A stretch of 64,000 nt of DNA, taken from JAFMJV01 sp963800275. Its GTDB lineage: Bacteria > Chloroflexota > Limnocylindria > Limnocylindrales > CSP1-4. Made by a program: the position numbers and the translations under genes. Below the pieces are notes generated by a model. It was given only the letters and a program-made list of their open reading frames with translations. It searched no databases and was not told the DNA's origin. Every line of letters starts with the position of its first letter. Position 1 is the stretch's first letter. This document shows, one piece after another, positions 1 to 8,050 of the stretch. The stretch lies in contig CAWDAI010000016.1 of NCBI GenBank assembly GCA_963800275.1, forward strand, positions 62,001 through 126,000, given 5' to 3'.

Positions 1-48
1 AGCGCGAACAGCGAGATGACCGAGCGCCGCTGGGTCGATCTCCAGTGA
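1..48 (+). CDS. C-terminal end of a CDS entering from the left edge
   Basis: Frame 1 is open from the first base to a TGA at 46-48 and gives 15 residues ending in WVDLQ. This may be the tail of a gene that starts outside the window. Fifteen codons are too few to identify a family, and the open frame could be chance in GC-rich DNA. Confidence 0.3.
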   Translation, partial: SANSEMTERRWVDLQ

Positions 49-169
49 ACAGGCCCCGCTGCGGGTGGTCATCGTCCACATCGGATGATGTGGAACAGCC
101 GGAGAGCGCGCCCAATGGGTACCAGGCGCGTCCCTGGGCACGCCACCAGCGCCGGGCGGAGGATGGACC

Positions 170-517
170 ATGCGATCTGCGGAGACGACGCTCCGTCGGC
201 TCACGATCGGAGAGCCCCATCTGCTCGCCGCGATGGTCGATCCCGACGATGACGAGACCGGTCCGGCCAGGCTCGATGAACGTTCAGAGGCACTGGTCCA
301 GATCGGTGCTCTGGTGGCACTCGATGCCCCAGCCACGGCATACCGGAACGCGGTGCAGACCGCATTGGAGGCGGGAGCCACCGTGGAGGACCTGGTGGCG
401 GTGCTCTATGCGGTCGCCGTCTCGGTGGGCTCGGCGAAGATCGTCTCCGCGGCGCCCAAGATCGCGATCACGGCCGGGTACGATGTCGATGCTGCGCTCG
501 AAGCTCGCGAGCCCTAG
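170..517 (+). CDS. Carboxymuconolactone decarboxylase (CMD/AhpD-like) family protein
   Basis: A 115-residue, mostly alpha-helical protein whose core (LDERSEALVQIGALVAL, then ALEAGATVEDLVAVLYAV and GSAKIVSAAPKIA) has the helical pattern of the CMD/AhpD fold. It lacks the CxxC pair of AhpD-type peroxidase partners, so a redox role is unlikely; the decarboxylase-like or unassigned branch fits better. The ATG is preceded by GGAGG at about 7 bases. It stands alone upstream of the LuxR-type regulator on the same strand with about 175 bases between them. Family is recognised from the pattern; substrate is unknown. Confidence 0.7.
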   Translation: MRSAETTLRRLTIGEPHLLAAMVDPDDDETGPARLDERSEALVQIGALVALDAPATAYRNAVQTALEAGATVEDLVAVLYAVAVSVGSAKIVSAAPKIAITAGYDVDAALEAREP

Positions 518-693
518 CCGGACGTTCCACAGCTCTTCTGCGCACCGCCGAACTCGTGCACGCTCGGCCTTGCCCCCTGTTCACGGTCGGCCCCTCCGTA
601 CGTGACCTTCGGCCGTCCGCGGCGGCACTCTGCGTGGTCGGACCACGGGGTGGTACGGTCCGGAACCGAGAGTTCACCACCTGGCGGGAGGCC

Positions 694-3015
694 ATGAGAG
701 AGACAGCGCGCGGTGGACAACGTCCCGAGCAGTCGCGCGGTGAACAGGTGGGTGCGCCGGCCGGATTCGTCCCGTTCCGGTTGGTGGAGGCCAAGCTTCG
801 CCGGCCTTCGATGGGGGCACACATGGTTCGGAGAGAGCGGCTCCGAACCGAGATCACCGCCGACCGCACGGCGGCGGTGATCTCGATCATCGCCCCCGCC
901 GGCTACGGGAAGACCGTGCTGCTCGCCGATTGGGCGGCCGACGAGGAGCGACCCATCGCCTGGCTCTCCCTCGATGAGCTCGACAACGAACCGAGCATCC
1001 TGCTTGCCTATCTGGCTGCAGCCATCGATCGTATCGAGCCCATCGAACCGTCCATCGGCTCGATGCTGACGGCGCCCGGACCGCGCATCCTCGCGCGGGC
1101 CGTACCGCGTCTCGCGACCGAGCTGCATCGCTGGAGCCGCCCAGGTGTTCTCGTCCTCGACGACTTCCACCGGCTCACCGACCAGCGATGTCTCGACGCG
1201 ATGGCGCTGCTCATCGAATACCGGCCGCTGGGCGTGCAGATCGTCATCGCCGGAAGGTCGGATCCAGGCATCCCGCTTATGAAACTTCGCGTCCAGCGTG
1301 ACCTCGTCGAGATCGACCGCCGTGCCCTTGCGTTCACGGCCGAAGAGACACGCGCGCTCACGAGTGCCGCCGGCCATCGGCTGAACGAGGAGGAGGCGCG
1401 GTCACTGGCCGCGGAGACGGAGGGCTGGGCAGCCGCCATCTACCTGTCGACGCTCGCCGCCAAGCGTCGCACCCAAGTCGTCTCCGAAACGAGTGTGGAC
1501 CCGGGTCACGACGATCTCGTCGCCGAGTACATGCGTGTCGCGCTGGGCACGGACCTCAGCGTCGATGATCTCGCCGTGCTCATGCATACCTCCATCCTCG
1601 AGATCGTGGAGGAGCACATCGCTGCCAGCGTTGCCGACGGGGATGGCACCGCCGCGCGGCTGAGATCGTTGGCGCGCACGAACCAGCTCATCTCGGTGGT
1701 CGAAGGCGAGCCCAGGTCGTATCGCTACCATCAACTACTGCGGGACTACCTTCTCGCGGAGCTCGAGCGGGCTGCACCAGGTACCGTGCCACAGCTCCAT
1801 CGCCGCGCGTCTGCGGCATACGCTGCAGCGGGCCAGCCCGAGCTGGCGATCGAGCATTCGCTCCTGGGCCAAGACTCGGATGCGACCGCACGCCTGGTCC
1901 TGCGGTCCGCGATCCTGGCCCACTACGCTGGCCAGACCGAACGAGTCGACCGCTGGCTGGGGAGCTTCGATGAGGAGCAGTTCAGGCGGCTGCCTCCGCT
2001 GGCCCTGATCCGGGCCTGGTTCGATGCCCTCAATGGCCGACCGGAGATGGCCGACCGCATGGCCGATATCGCGGAGCACTCGGCCTTCACCGGGCCGCCC
2101 GGGGACGGGTCGGCCTCATTCGCGTCGGCGAAGGCACTGCTCGGAGCGGCCATGGCTCGCCACGGGCTGGAACAGATGTTTGCGGACGCTTCTCTCGCGG
2201 TCGAGTCCGAACCGCCAGGGAGCCCTTGGCGCTCGCTGGCGCTCTATCTCCTTGGTTCCGCACATCAGCTGCAAGGCGATCCGGAACTCGCGGACGCTGC
2301 GTTCGCGGAGTCGGTGGCCGCAGCACGGAGCAGTGGCGTGTCCGCCGGAATGGCGCTGGCAGGTCGCGCGACGTTGGCCATGAGTGCCGGCCAGTGGGGT
2401 GCCGCCGAGCAGCATGCTCGGGCCGCCCACGAGTGGTTCGGAGAAGCCGGCCTCACCGAGACGGCAACGTCCCTCATCGTGCACGCGGTCCAGGCTCGCG
2501 TGGCGCTCCGCAGGGGCGATCTGGCGGCCGCTCGATCGGAGCTCGTCCACGCACAGGTCGTCCGGCCGCTGGCCTCGTACGTTCTGCCTTGGACGTCCGT
2601 GGCTGCGCTGGTGGAACTGGGCAGGGGCTATCTCGCGATCGGCGACCCCAGTGGCGCCCGGACCGTCGTGGCCCAGGCCGAAGGCATCGCCCGTCGGCGG
2701 CCCCACCTGGGCGTGCTGATCGAGGAGCTGGCTGAACTTCGGCAGCGCGTGGGCGACGCGGCCCGCACGCTCGCGGGACCTTCGACCCTGACGCCGGCCG
2801 AGCTGCGCGTGCTGCCCATGCTCTCGACGTACCTCACCTTCGAGGAGATCGGCGACCGCTTACGCGTATCGCGCACCACGGTGAAGACCCAGGCGCTCTC
2901 GATCTACGGGAAGCTGGGCGTGTCGAGCCGAAGCGAGGCCATCGAGTCGGCCATCGCGATCGGCCTGCTCGAGCCGTTCCCCGGCCTTCGGCTGATGGGC
3001 CCTGACACCGACTGA
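694..3015 (+). CDS. MalT-like LuxR-family transcriptional regulator with P-loop ATPase
   Basis: A large signal-transducing ATPase regulator of 773 residues. The Walker A motif APAGYGKT lies at 67-74 and the Walker B strand GVLVLDDFHR at about 151-160. The middle is a long run of helical TPR-like repeats (about 350-690). A LuxR/GerE helix-turn-helix closes the protein (LTPAELRVLPML, then RLRVSRTTVKTQ). This is the MalT/LAL layout, in which an inducer and ATP drive multimer formation and DNA binding. A longer frame opens at GTG 556, but ATG 694 has a strong GGGAGG site and begins just before the conserved domain, so it is preferred. The stop codon lies inside a 16-bp tandem duplication. Target genes are unknown. 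Confidence 0.88.
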   Translation: MRETARGGQRPEQSRGEQVGAPAGFVPFRLVEAKLRRPSMGAHMVRRERLRTEITADRTAAVISIIAPAGYGKTVLLADWAADEERPIAWLSLDELDNEPSILLAYLAAAIDRIEPIEPSIGSMLTAPGPRILARAVPRLATELHRWSRPGVLVLDDFHRLTDQRCLDAMALLIEYRPLGVQIVIAGRSDPGIPLMKLRVQRDLVEIDRRALAFTAEETRALTSAAGHRLNEEEARSLAAETEGWAAAIYLSTLAAKRRTQVVSETSVDPGHDDLVAEYMRVALGTDLSVDDLAVLMHTSILEIVEEHIAASVADGDGTAARLRSLARTNQLISVVEGEPRSYRYHQLLRDYLLAELERAAPGTVPQLHRRASAAYAAAGQPELAIEHSLLGQDSDATARLVLRSAILAHYAGQTERVDRWLGSFDEEQFRRLPPLALIRAWFDALNGRPEMADRMADIAEHSAFTGPPGDGSASFASAKALLGAAMARHGLEQMFADASLAVESEPPGSPWRSLALYLLGSAHQLQGDPELADAAFAESVAAARSSGVSAGMALAGRATLAMSAGQWGAAEQHARAAHEWFGEAGLTETATSLIVHAVQARVALRRGDLAAARSELVHAQVVRPLASYVLPWTSVAALVELGRGYLAIGDPSGARTVVAQAEGIARRRPHLGVLIEELAELRQRVGDAARTLAGPSTLTPAELRVLPMLSTYLTFEEIGDRLRVSRTTVKTQALSIYGKLGVSSRSEAIESAIAIGLLEPFPGLRLMGPDTD

Positions 3016-3036
3016 CCGGAACACCGACTGACCGGC
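3005..3036. repeat. Tandem 16-bp duplication spanning the LuxR stop codon
   Basis: The unit ACACCGACTGACCGGA occurs twice in direct succession (the second copy differs only in its last base). The first copy holds the stop codon of the LuxR-type gene, so the duplication carries a second in-register copy of the last codons and the TGA into the short gap before the convergent ClC gene. Confidence 0.9.
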
Positions 3037-3040
3037 ACCG

Positions 3041-4387
3041 CTACATGCTGTCGTGCTCCCTCCGAAGGCGCAGTGCTGACACGGCCAGCTGCGCGGTGAT
3101 GATGGCGATCCCCATGGGCGCCACCGACGAGATGCCCAGCCCCACGGTCCCGACGCCGAGGATGATGAAGGTCACGGGGGCGCCGATGATGGCCCCGGGC
3201 ACCGCCGCGATCATGACCCCCACCGCCAGCGAGGCCGGGATCGCGGGGACGACGGCGCTGATGAGGGCTCCGACCGTCCCGCCGATGAAGAGCATCGGGA
3301 ACACCTGTCCGCCCAGGAAGCCAGCCTTGTTGCTGAGGCTGACAGCGGCCATCTTGGCCAGCAGGGCCAGGATGAGCAGGCCGACCTCGAAGCTCTCCAG
3401 GTTCTCGCTCAGGTACACGAGCTGAGCGCTCCCTCCGGAGGCTGCGAGCGGCACGGCGAAGGCGATGAGCCCGATGAGCGCGCCGAACGCGAGTGCCGTC
3501 AGGTACGGGCTGGCGATGGACCGGGCGGCACGGCCGACGACCTTGTCGATAAGCGCGAAGACCACCAGCGTGGCCGCGGCGAGCAAGCCCAGGAGGGGCG
3601 CGTACAGGATGTGCACCCACTCGAAGGCGTAATCGGGAATGGCATACGAACCGAGCATCACCTGGCTCGTCACCCCAAAGAAGACGATATACCCGACCAC
3701 CGAGGAGAGGAACCGCGGTACGAAGGAGGAGACGTAGTCGCGCTTGGGGCGCGGGGACAGCTCGGTGTCCATGACACTGGCGAACAGCGGGCCGGAGAAG
3801 ACCGCGCCGAGGCCACCGGCCATGCCCGCCAGTGCGTTCTCCTGCCGCTCGGCCTCGTCGGCTTCCGGGCGACGTGACACCAGCCAGGCCCCCAGGCCAC
3901 CTCCGAAGACGATGATGCCCAGCGAGGGACCCAGGCTCGCGCCGAAGATGAGCGACACCACCGAGACCGCGATCACGGGCACGGCCGTGGACGGCTGGAC
4001 CCAGCCGACCCGCACGAGCGCGATGCCCCCAGGCACGTCACCGCCCAGACCCGTGCGTTGACGTATGGCCACGACGATGAGAGCGCCGACCGCCACGAGC
4101 GGGATCCACCACCACCGCCCCGCGAACAGCTCCGAGGTCGGCTCACCGAAGAAGAGGTCGATGCCTGCTGTGGTCAGACCGGAGTAGGCCAAGGCGAACA
4201 GGCCACCGGCCACGCCCAACACCAGGGCCGCGGCGAGCAGCCTTCGATACCACTGGTCTGCGATCGGTAGCACCAGGCGCGATCTCCGTTTCCCTATGTC
4301 GCTCGCCGCTCGGTCCAGGACCACGACCGCGAGCTCCACCCTGCCGCGCCTTGCATGGTACTGGGCAACCTCGCCGCTGTAGGCCAC
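3041..4387 (-). CDS. ClC-family chloride channel/transporter lacking the gating glutamate
   Basis: A 448-residue integral membrane protein with about ten hydrophobic segments, of the ClC superfamily. The family's GxSLGxEGP filter loop is present as GASLGPSLG at about 149-157, and the second signature GGQVFPMLFIGG is near residue 365. In ClC antiporters the Glu of this loop gates chloride and couples to protons; here a Ser sits at the equivalent place, which in known homologues favours uncoupled channel-like conduction. That is inference from alignment by eye. An N-terminal cytoplasmic stretch of about 45 residues precedes the first membrane helix. No CBS domains follow. The gene converges on the LuxR-type regulator with only 25 bases between stops. 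Confidence 0.85.
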   Translation of the reverse strand: MAYSGEVAQYHARRGRVELAVVVLDRAASDIGKRRSRLVLPIADQWYRRLLAAALVLGVAGGLFALAYSGLTTAGIDLFFGEPTSELFAGRWWWIPLVAVGALIVVAIRQRTGLGGDVPGGIALVRVGWVQPSTAVPVIAVSVVSLIFGASLGPSLGIIVFGGGLGAWLVSRRPEADEAERQENALAGMAGGLGAVFSGPLFASVMDTELSPRPKRDYVSSFVPRFLSSVVGYIVFFGVTSQVMLGSYAIPDYAFEWVHILYAPLLGLLAAATLVVFALIDKVVGRAARSIASPYLTALAFGALIGLIAFAVPLAASGGSAQLVYLSENLESFEVGLLILALLAKMAAVSLSNKAGFLGGQVFPMLFIGGTVGALISAVVPAIPASLAVGVMIAAVPGAIIGAPVTFIILGVGTVGLGISSVAPMGIAIITAQLAVSALRLRREHDSM

Positions 4388-4412
4388 AGCCCGCCAGGGG
4401 TAGGCTTGCGCG

Positions 4413-4670
4413 GTGAGCCGGGAGACCGAGGATCTGAACCGGCGCCTGTTGCGTGCGCGTGGCGCGATGGACCGGGCCTATGCCGAACCACTCGACGTGC
4501 GCACCGTGGGCGCAGTCGCGCATGTCTCACCGGCGCATTTCAGCCGCTCTTTCCGAGCGATCTTCGGCGAGACGCCCCATCGGTACCTTCAGCGCCGGCG
4601 AGTGGAGCGGTCGATGTTCCTGCTGCAACGTGGCGGCGAAGGCGACGGTCTGACGCCTTCAAGCCCCTGA
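4413..4670 (+). pseudogene. AraC-family regulator truncated after the first helix-turn-helix
   Basis: The frame encodes 85 residues. Residues 13-67 match the N-terminal half of an AraC DNA-binding domain (LDVRTVGAVAHVSPAHFSRSFRAIFG shortened: VAHVSPAHFSRSF, GETPHRYLQRRRVER). The protein then runs into GGEGDGLTPSSP and a stop where the second helix-turn-helix (about 45 residues, ending in a PSAYR-like motif) should be. I see no continuation in the other frames. AraC domains need both halves for normal DNA binding, so this is probably a remnant, although a short regulator cannot be excluded. Confidence 0.6.
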
Positions 4671-4730
4671 CTGCGTACACTCGCGATCGTATGGCTAAGC
4701 CCGTGCCTATCCTCGCTCCGGGAGTACCAC

Positions 4731-5195
4731 ATGTCCTACCTCGTCGATTTCAAGGACGTCTCGACCAGCGGGCTCGAGTCGTCGCCGGTGGCCCCGGCAC
4801 TGGCCGGCCTCCGCGCGAACGAGGCTCGCTACTTCAAGAACAAGTACGACCACGACTTCACCGTCGAGCCCGCGGACGAGGCCCGCGAGACGATCGAGTG
4901 GGTGCACCACATCCTCGCTGCCGAACGTGACATCGCCATCGCCGCGCGACCGCTCGAGGCCACGAACTTCACCGTCGACGGCGTGCGTTGGGCGTACGTG
5001 TTCTACGAGGACGGCCTGTCGATCAACGTGCTCTACACGCTGGCCGAGGGCGGGAAGCGGGCGGTCGGCTTCAAGCTCTCGGACGGCATGGAGGTCCCCA
5101 CGGAGCTCGCCTCGCGCTTCAAGTTCGCGCGACAGAGATCGAAGCTGGCCGGGACCATCCGCGGCTCGTTCTTCGTGATCAAGGGCGAGTACTGA
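4731..5195 (+). CDS. Conserved hypothetical protein, 154 aa
   Basis: A soluble protein of 154 residues without signal peptide or membrane segment, starting MSYLVDFKDV and ending in SFFVIKGEY. It has an alpha/beta pattern and clear coding bias; the ATG follows GGGAGTACC. I do not recognise a family. It lies just downstream of the truncated AraC gene on the same strand, 60 bases apart, so the two may once have formed a unit. Confidence 0.65.
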   Translation: MSYLVDFKDVSTSGLESSPVAPALAGLRANEARYFKNKYDHDFTVEPADEARETIEWVHHILAAERDIAIAARPLEATNFTVDGVRWAYVFYEDGLSINVLYTLAEGGKRAVGFKLSDGMEVPTELASRFKFARQRSKLAGTIRGSFFVIKGEY

Positions 5196-5372
5196 CCGCG
5201 ACCGAGTCTGTGTCGCGCAGCCGGCGCGCACGAACCGTGACCGGACGCCTACGACGGTCGCCACAGGCCGCCAGGCCGGCGGTCGGATCGCTGGCGGCGG
5301 TCCCCTACCCGTCCGAGACCGGGCCAGGGCCATACTTGGACTGGACAAACGAACGACACCCGGAGGACGACC

Positions 5373-6503
5373 GTGGATATCCGCCATGACCGCATCGCCC
5401 GCGTCCAGCAGGGCATGCGCGAACAGGGCCTCGTGGCCATCATGATCATGAACCACGACGACTTCCGCTACCTCTTCGGCGAGGACCGCTCGCAGCCACG
5501 CGCCATCGTCCCCGCCACCGGCCCCGTCGAGATCGTCGCCTTCGCGGGCGAGGAACCCGAGCTCGCAGCGGGCCTCGACGACGGGCGCGTCCAGGTGTTC
5601 ACGACCGTCGGCGGACAGATCCACGACGTCGTGGGGCGCCTGAACGAGATCGCCAAGGCCGCCGACACGGCACCTGGGGAACGCCCCAAGGTCGGCATGC
5701 AGCAATGGTTCGACACTCCGGCGTTCCTCGTGGACATGTTCCGCAAGGTCAATCCCGGGATGGAGCTGGTGACGTCGGACGCGGTGATGGACCCGCTGCG
5801 TGGCATCAAGGATCCCGGCGAGCTGGAGCTCATGACCGAGGCGCAGCGCATCGCCGGCCTGGGCATGGACCGCGTTCGCGAGCTGCTGCGCCCGGGTGTG
5901 ACCGCCCACGAGGTCGTGACCGAGGCGCTGTACGTGATGATGAAAGCGGGGGCCGAGTCGACGAGCACGCCACTGTGGGCCAACTTCGGCATCGAGAGCT
6001 GCATGCTCCACGGCCGCCAGAGCCCAGCGCCGCTGAAGGCCGGTGAGCTGGCGATCATCGACCTCACGCCCCAGGTCCGGGGCTACTGTGCGAACCTCGC
6101 CCGAACCTTCGTGCTGGGCGAGCCCGATGAACGCCAGCAGGGGCTCTTCGACGCCTACCTCGAGGCGGTCGAAGCGGTACGGGCGGCGATGGTGCCGGAG
6201 GTCACGCCGGCGCGACTCGACGAGGTCGCCGGTGAGGTCTACGCGCGTCACGACCTGGCGCGCTTCCATGTCTATGGCATCGGCCATGGTCTGGGGCTGC
6301 GTTTCGAAGAGACTCCGGCGCCGACCATCATCCCGCCGCACAAGAGTGTGCCCTTGCGCGAGGGCATGACGGTCACCATCGGTCACCCGGTCCTGGCCAT
6401 CCCAGGGTTCGGCGGCGCGCGCTTCGAGGACGTCTACCGGGTCACACCCCAGGGCGGCCAGATCCTGTCGCCGTACCCGGTGGAGCCAGTCATCGCGATC
6501 TGA
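5373..6503 (+). CDS. M24-family (Xaa-Pro peptidase/creatinase fold) protein with altered metal ligands
   Basis: A 376-residue protein with a small N-terminal creatinase-type domain (1-145) and a C-terminal pita-bread domain. The five metal ligands of the M24 family can be traced: D230 in AIIDLTP is kept, the second Asp is N241 (YCANLART), H305 in GIGHGLGL is kept, the Glu of the TIEP motif is G337 (VTIGHP), and E352 in ARFEDVYRVT is kept. With two of five replaced it may bind one metal or none, as in creatinase, which works without metal. The function is therefore probably not ordinary aminopeptidase. The start is a GTG with GGAGGA five bases upstream; the nearby ATG is out of frame. Confidence 0.85.
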   Translation: MDIRHDRIARVQQGMREQGLVAIMIMNHDDFRYLFGEDRSQPRAIVPATGPVEIVAFAGEEPELAAGLDDGRVQVFTTVGGQIHDVVGRLNEIAKAADTAPGERPKVGMQQWFDTPAFLVDMFRKVNPGMELVTSDAVMDPLRGIKDPGELELMTEAQRIAGLGMDRVRELLRPGVTAHEVVTEALYVMMKAGAESTSTPLWANFGIESCMLHGRQSPAPLKAGELAIIDLTPQVRGYCANLARTFVLGEPDERQQGLFDAYLEAVEAVRAAMVPEVTPARLDEVAGEVYARHDLARFHVYGIGHGLGLRFEETPAPTIIPPHKSVPLREGMTVTIGHPVLAIPGFGGARFEDVYRVTPQGGQILSPYPVEPVIAI

Positions 6504-6581
6504 GTGGGCTTCTCATCGCGATCTGAGTGGCTTCTCAGCGCGATCTGAGTGGGCTTCTCAGCGCGATCTGAGTGACTTCGG
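6492..6581. repeat. Four tandem 22-23 bp repeats spanning a stop codon
   Basis: Units begin at 6492, 6515, 6537 and 6560, with the consensus RTCGCGATCTGAGTGGGCTT (first base A, then T or G) followed by CTC. The first unit contains the last codons and TGA of the M24-family gene, so the end of the gene has been copied three more times downstream. Units differ by one or two bases and one has lost a G. Confidence 0.92.
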
Positions 6582-6659
6582 CGGCCGCAGGAGCCGACCG
6601 ATCACACCGGGCGCACCGACCGGGCGGCAGGCGCCGCGGCCGGCGTGGGATGCGGTGTG

Positions 6660-7460
6660 TCAGAGCGGGATGGCGAAGGCGACGACGACAAGCGCGACCG
6701 AGCAGCCCAGCTCCAGCAGGCCCACCTGGATCGGACGTAACGGGTGGGGGGTGGTCGCCCAGCGTCCCTGCAGCGGTGGCAGCAGAGCGGCGCGAAGCAA
6801 GAGGGCGAGAGCCAGGACCGCGTACGCGGGAGGCAGCGCCAGGTACGCCACGGCCGCCAGGAAGGCGTGATAGCCGATCGATAGGATGGCGAAGCGAGTG
6901 TTGCCGCGCTCGCGCAGGACGGACCGGACGACAAGCACCTCACCCCCGAGGAAGGCACCCGCCACGACGGTCATGGCGGCCACCGCAGCAACATCCCAGG
7001 CGCCCGAGACCCACGCCGCGATCGGCACCAGCACGACGGCCTGGGCCACCTGGGCCAAGCTGTTGGCCAGGTCCCGCGGCGTGCCCGGCCGCGCTCCGCG
7101 AAGGGTCACCGCCGCCGCGGGCAGGAGCACTGCCAGCGTGACCAGCAAGGCCGGCCAGACCACCACGAGCGCAAGCCCGCTGAGGCCGAAGGCCGTGCCC
7201 AAGAGCGCCAGTCGGCGATGGTAAGCCGCTGAGCGCCGAGCGCGGAGCCAGGTCTGGGCCGTGCTGGAAAGCAGGAATCCCGAGACGGCCGCGACCGCCA
7301 CCACGACCTGCGAGGCCGCAGGCTGGCTGACCGCTAGCCCCAGGAGCAGCGGCGTGGCCAGCATCGCCCATGCCCCATGCTGACGAGGGACGGCGACTCG
7401 GCGCGCAGCGGGCGCGGAACCGCTCGCGGCTGCCTGGCTGACGGGATCCGTGGTGCTCAG
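6660..7460 (-). CDS. YwiC-like integral membrane protein, probable non-standard CTG start
   Basis: A very hydrophobic protein with about eight membrane segments. The in-frame ATG at 7364 would cut into the conserved N-terminus: reading upstream gives VAVPRQHGAWAM, the PR-HGAW signature of the YwiC-like family, and the open frame continues to the end of the cupin gene. In that extension there is no ATG, GTG or TTG. A CTG at 7458-7460, six bases after a GGAGGA site and overlapping the cupin stop, is the best candidate and gives 266 residues. Function of the family is unknown. It is co-directional and translationally coupled with the cupin gene. Confidence 0.75.
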   Translation of the reverse strand: MSTTDPVSQAAASGSAPAARRVAVPRQHGAWAMLATPLLLGLAVSQPAASQVVVAVAAVSGFLLSSTAQTWLRARRSAAYHRRLALLGTAFGLSGLALVVVWPALLVTLAVLLPAAAVTLRGARPGTPRDLANSLAQVAQAVVLVPIAAWVSGAWDVAAVAAMTVVAGAFLGGEVLVVRSVLRERGNTRFAILSIGYHAFLAAVAYLALPPAYAVLALALLLRAALLPPLQGRWATTPHPLRPIQVGLLELGCSVALVVVAFAIPL

Positions 7461-7783
7461 TCGCGATCCTCCGTCCCGACCCGGACGGCCAGGAAGGCCA
7501 GGCGCGTGCTGGGGGTGATGCCGCGAGTGGCGCCGGCCGGCGCGATGACCGTGGTGCCGGCCACGACCTCGTGCGCTTCATCGTCGACGGTCATGACACC
7601 CTCCCCTTCGAGGAAGTGGTAGACCCCGAGCGGTCCGGAGTGCGGCGGGATGCGCCCGTTCGGCTCCAGCCCCGCGACGAGCACACGCAGGTCGGGGTCA
7701 TCGCGCAGGAGCGTGGGCTGCGGGCCTGGCTCGGAATAGCGGACCAGCGCTCGCCAGTCGGGGAACTTGACATCCTGGGCCAT
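7457..7783 (-). CDS. Cupin-domain protein
   Basis: A 108-residue single-domain cupin. The first cupin motif is seen in NGRIPPHSGPLGVYHFLEGEG and the second in the region around VVAGTTVIAPAGATRG. Such small cupins bind a metal or small ligand and often act in detoxification or sensing; no substrate can be named. The stop codon overlaps the start region of the YwiC-like gene, so the two form an operon. A 13-bp perfect palindrome lies about 55 bases upstream of the start. Confidence 0.82.
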   Translation of the reverse strand: MAQDVKFPDWRALVRYSEPGPQPTLLRDDPDLRVLVAGLEPNGRIPPHSGPLGVYHFLEGEGVMTVDDEAHEVVAGTTVIAPAGATRGITPSTRLAFLAVRVGTEDRD

Positions 7784-7834
7784 GGGTTCGACTCCTCTCG
7801 CGTACGGTCGGTGGGTGGTGTGGTCATTCTATCA

Positions 7835-7847
7835 CTAAGTTACTTAG
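7835..7847. promoter_or_regulatory. Palindrome upstream of the cupin gene, candidate operator
   Basis: CTAAGT-T-ACTTAG is a perfect inverted repeat in an unusually AT-rich island. On the minus strand a TAGAAT -10-like hexamer sits between it and the cupin start. AAGTTACTT-type palindromes are typical of MarR/HxlR-type operators; no such regulator is adjacent, so the binding protein is unknown. Confidence 0.5.
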
Positions 7848-7872
7848 CATTCTGGTAGCCAGAGCACCGCCG

Positions 7873-7986
7873 CCGGTGAGTCGTTCGGGGTCGGAGCGAC
7901 GGCACCACCACCGGTGAGTCGTTCGGGGCCGGAGCGACGGCACCACCCCAGTTTGTCCTTTGGGCCAAGGCGACGGCACCAGTTAC
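7873..7986. repeat. Three 38-bp tandem repeats, the third diverged
   Basis: Units start at 7873, 7911 and 7949. The first two are nearly identical (CCGGTGAGTCGTTCGGGG core, then GGAGCGACGGCACCACC); the third keeps the CGACGGCACCA end but has a changed beginning. Each unit can pair GTCG with CGAC around a G-rich loop. There are no spacers, so this is not a CRISPR array. Confidence 0.85.
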
Positions 7987-8050
7987 CCATGAGCCGCCCG
8001 AGGGCTCAACTCGACCGGCCTGCCGCCCGATCCGTGGATATGCGCCCTCG

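Noticed and set aside
4707..6386. 559-codon minus-strand frame opposite the M24 gene
   Set aside because: No domain pattern, His/Arg/Asp-rich; the plus strand carries two convincing genes.
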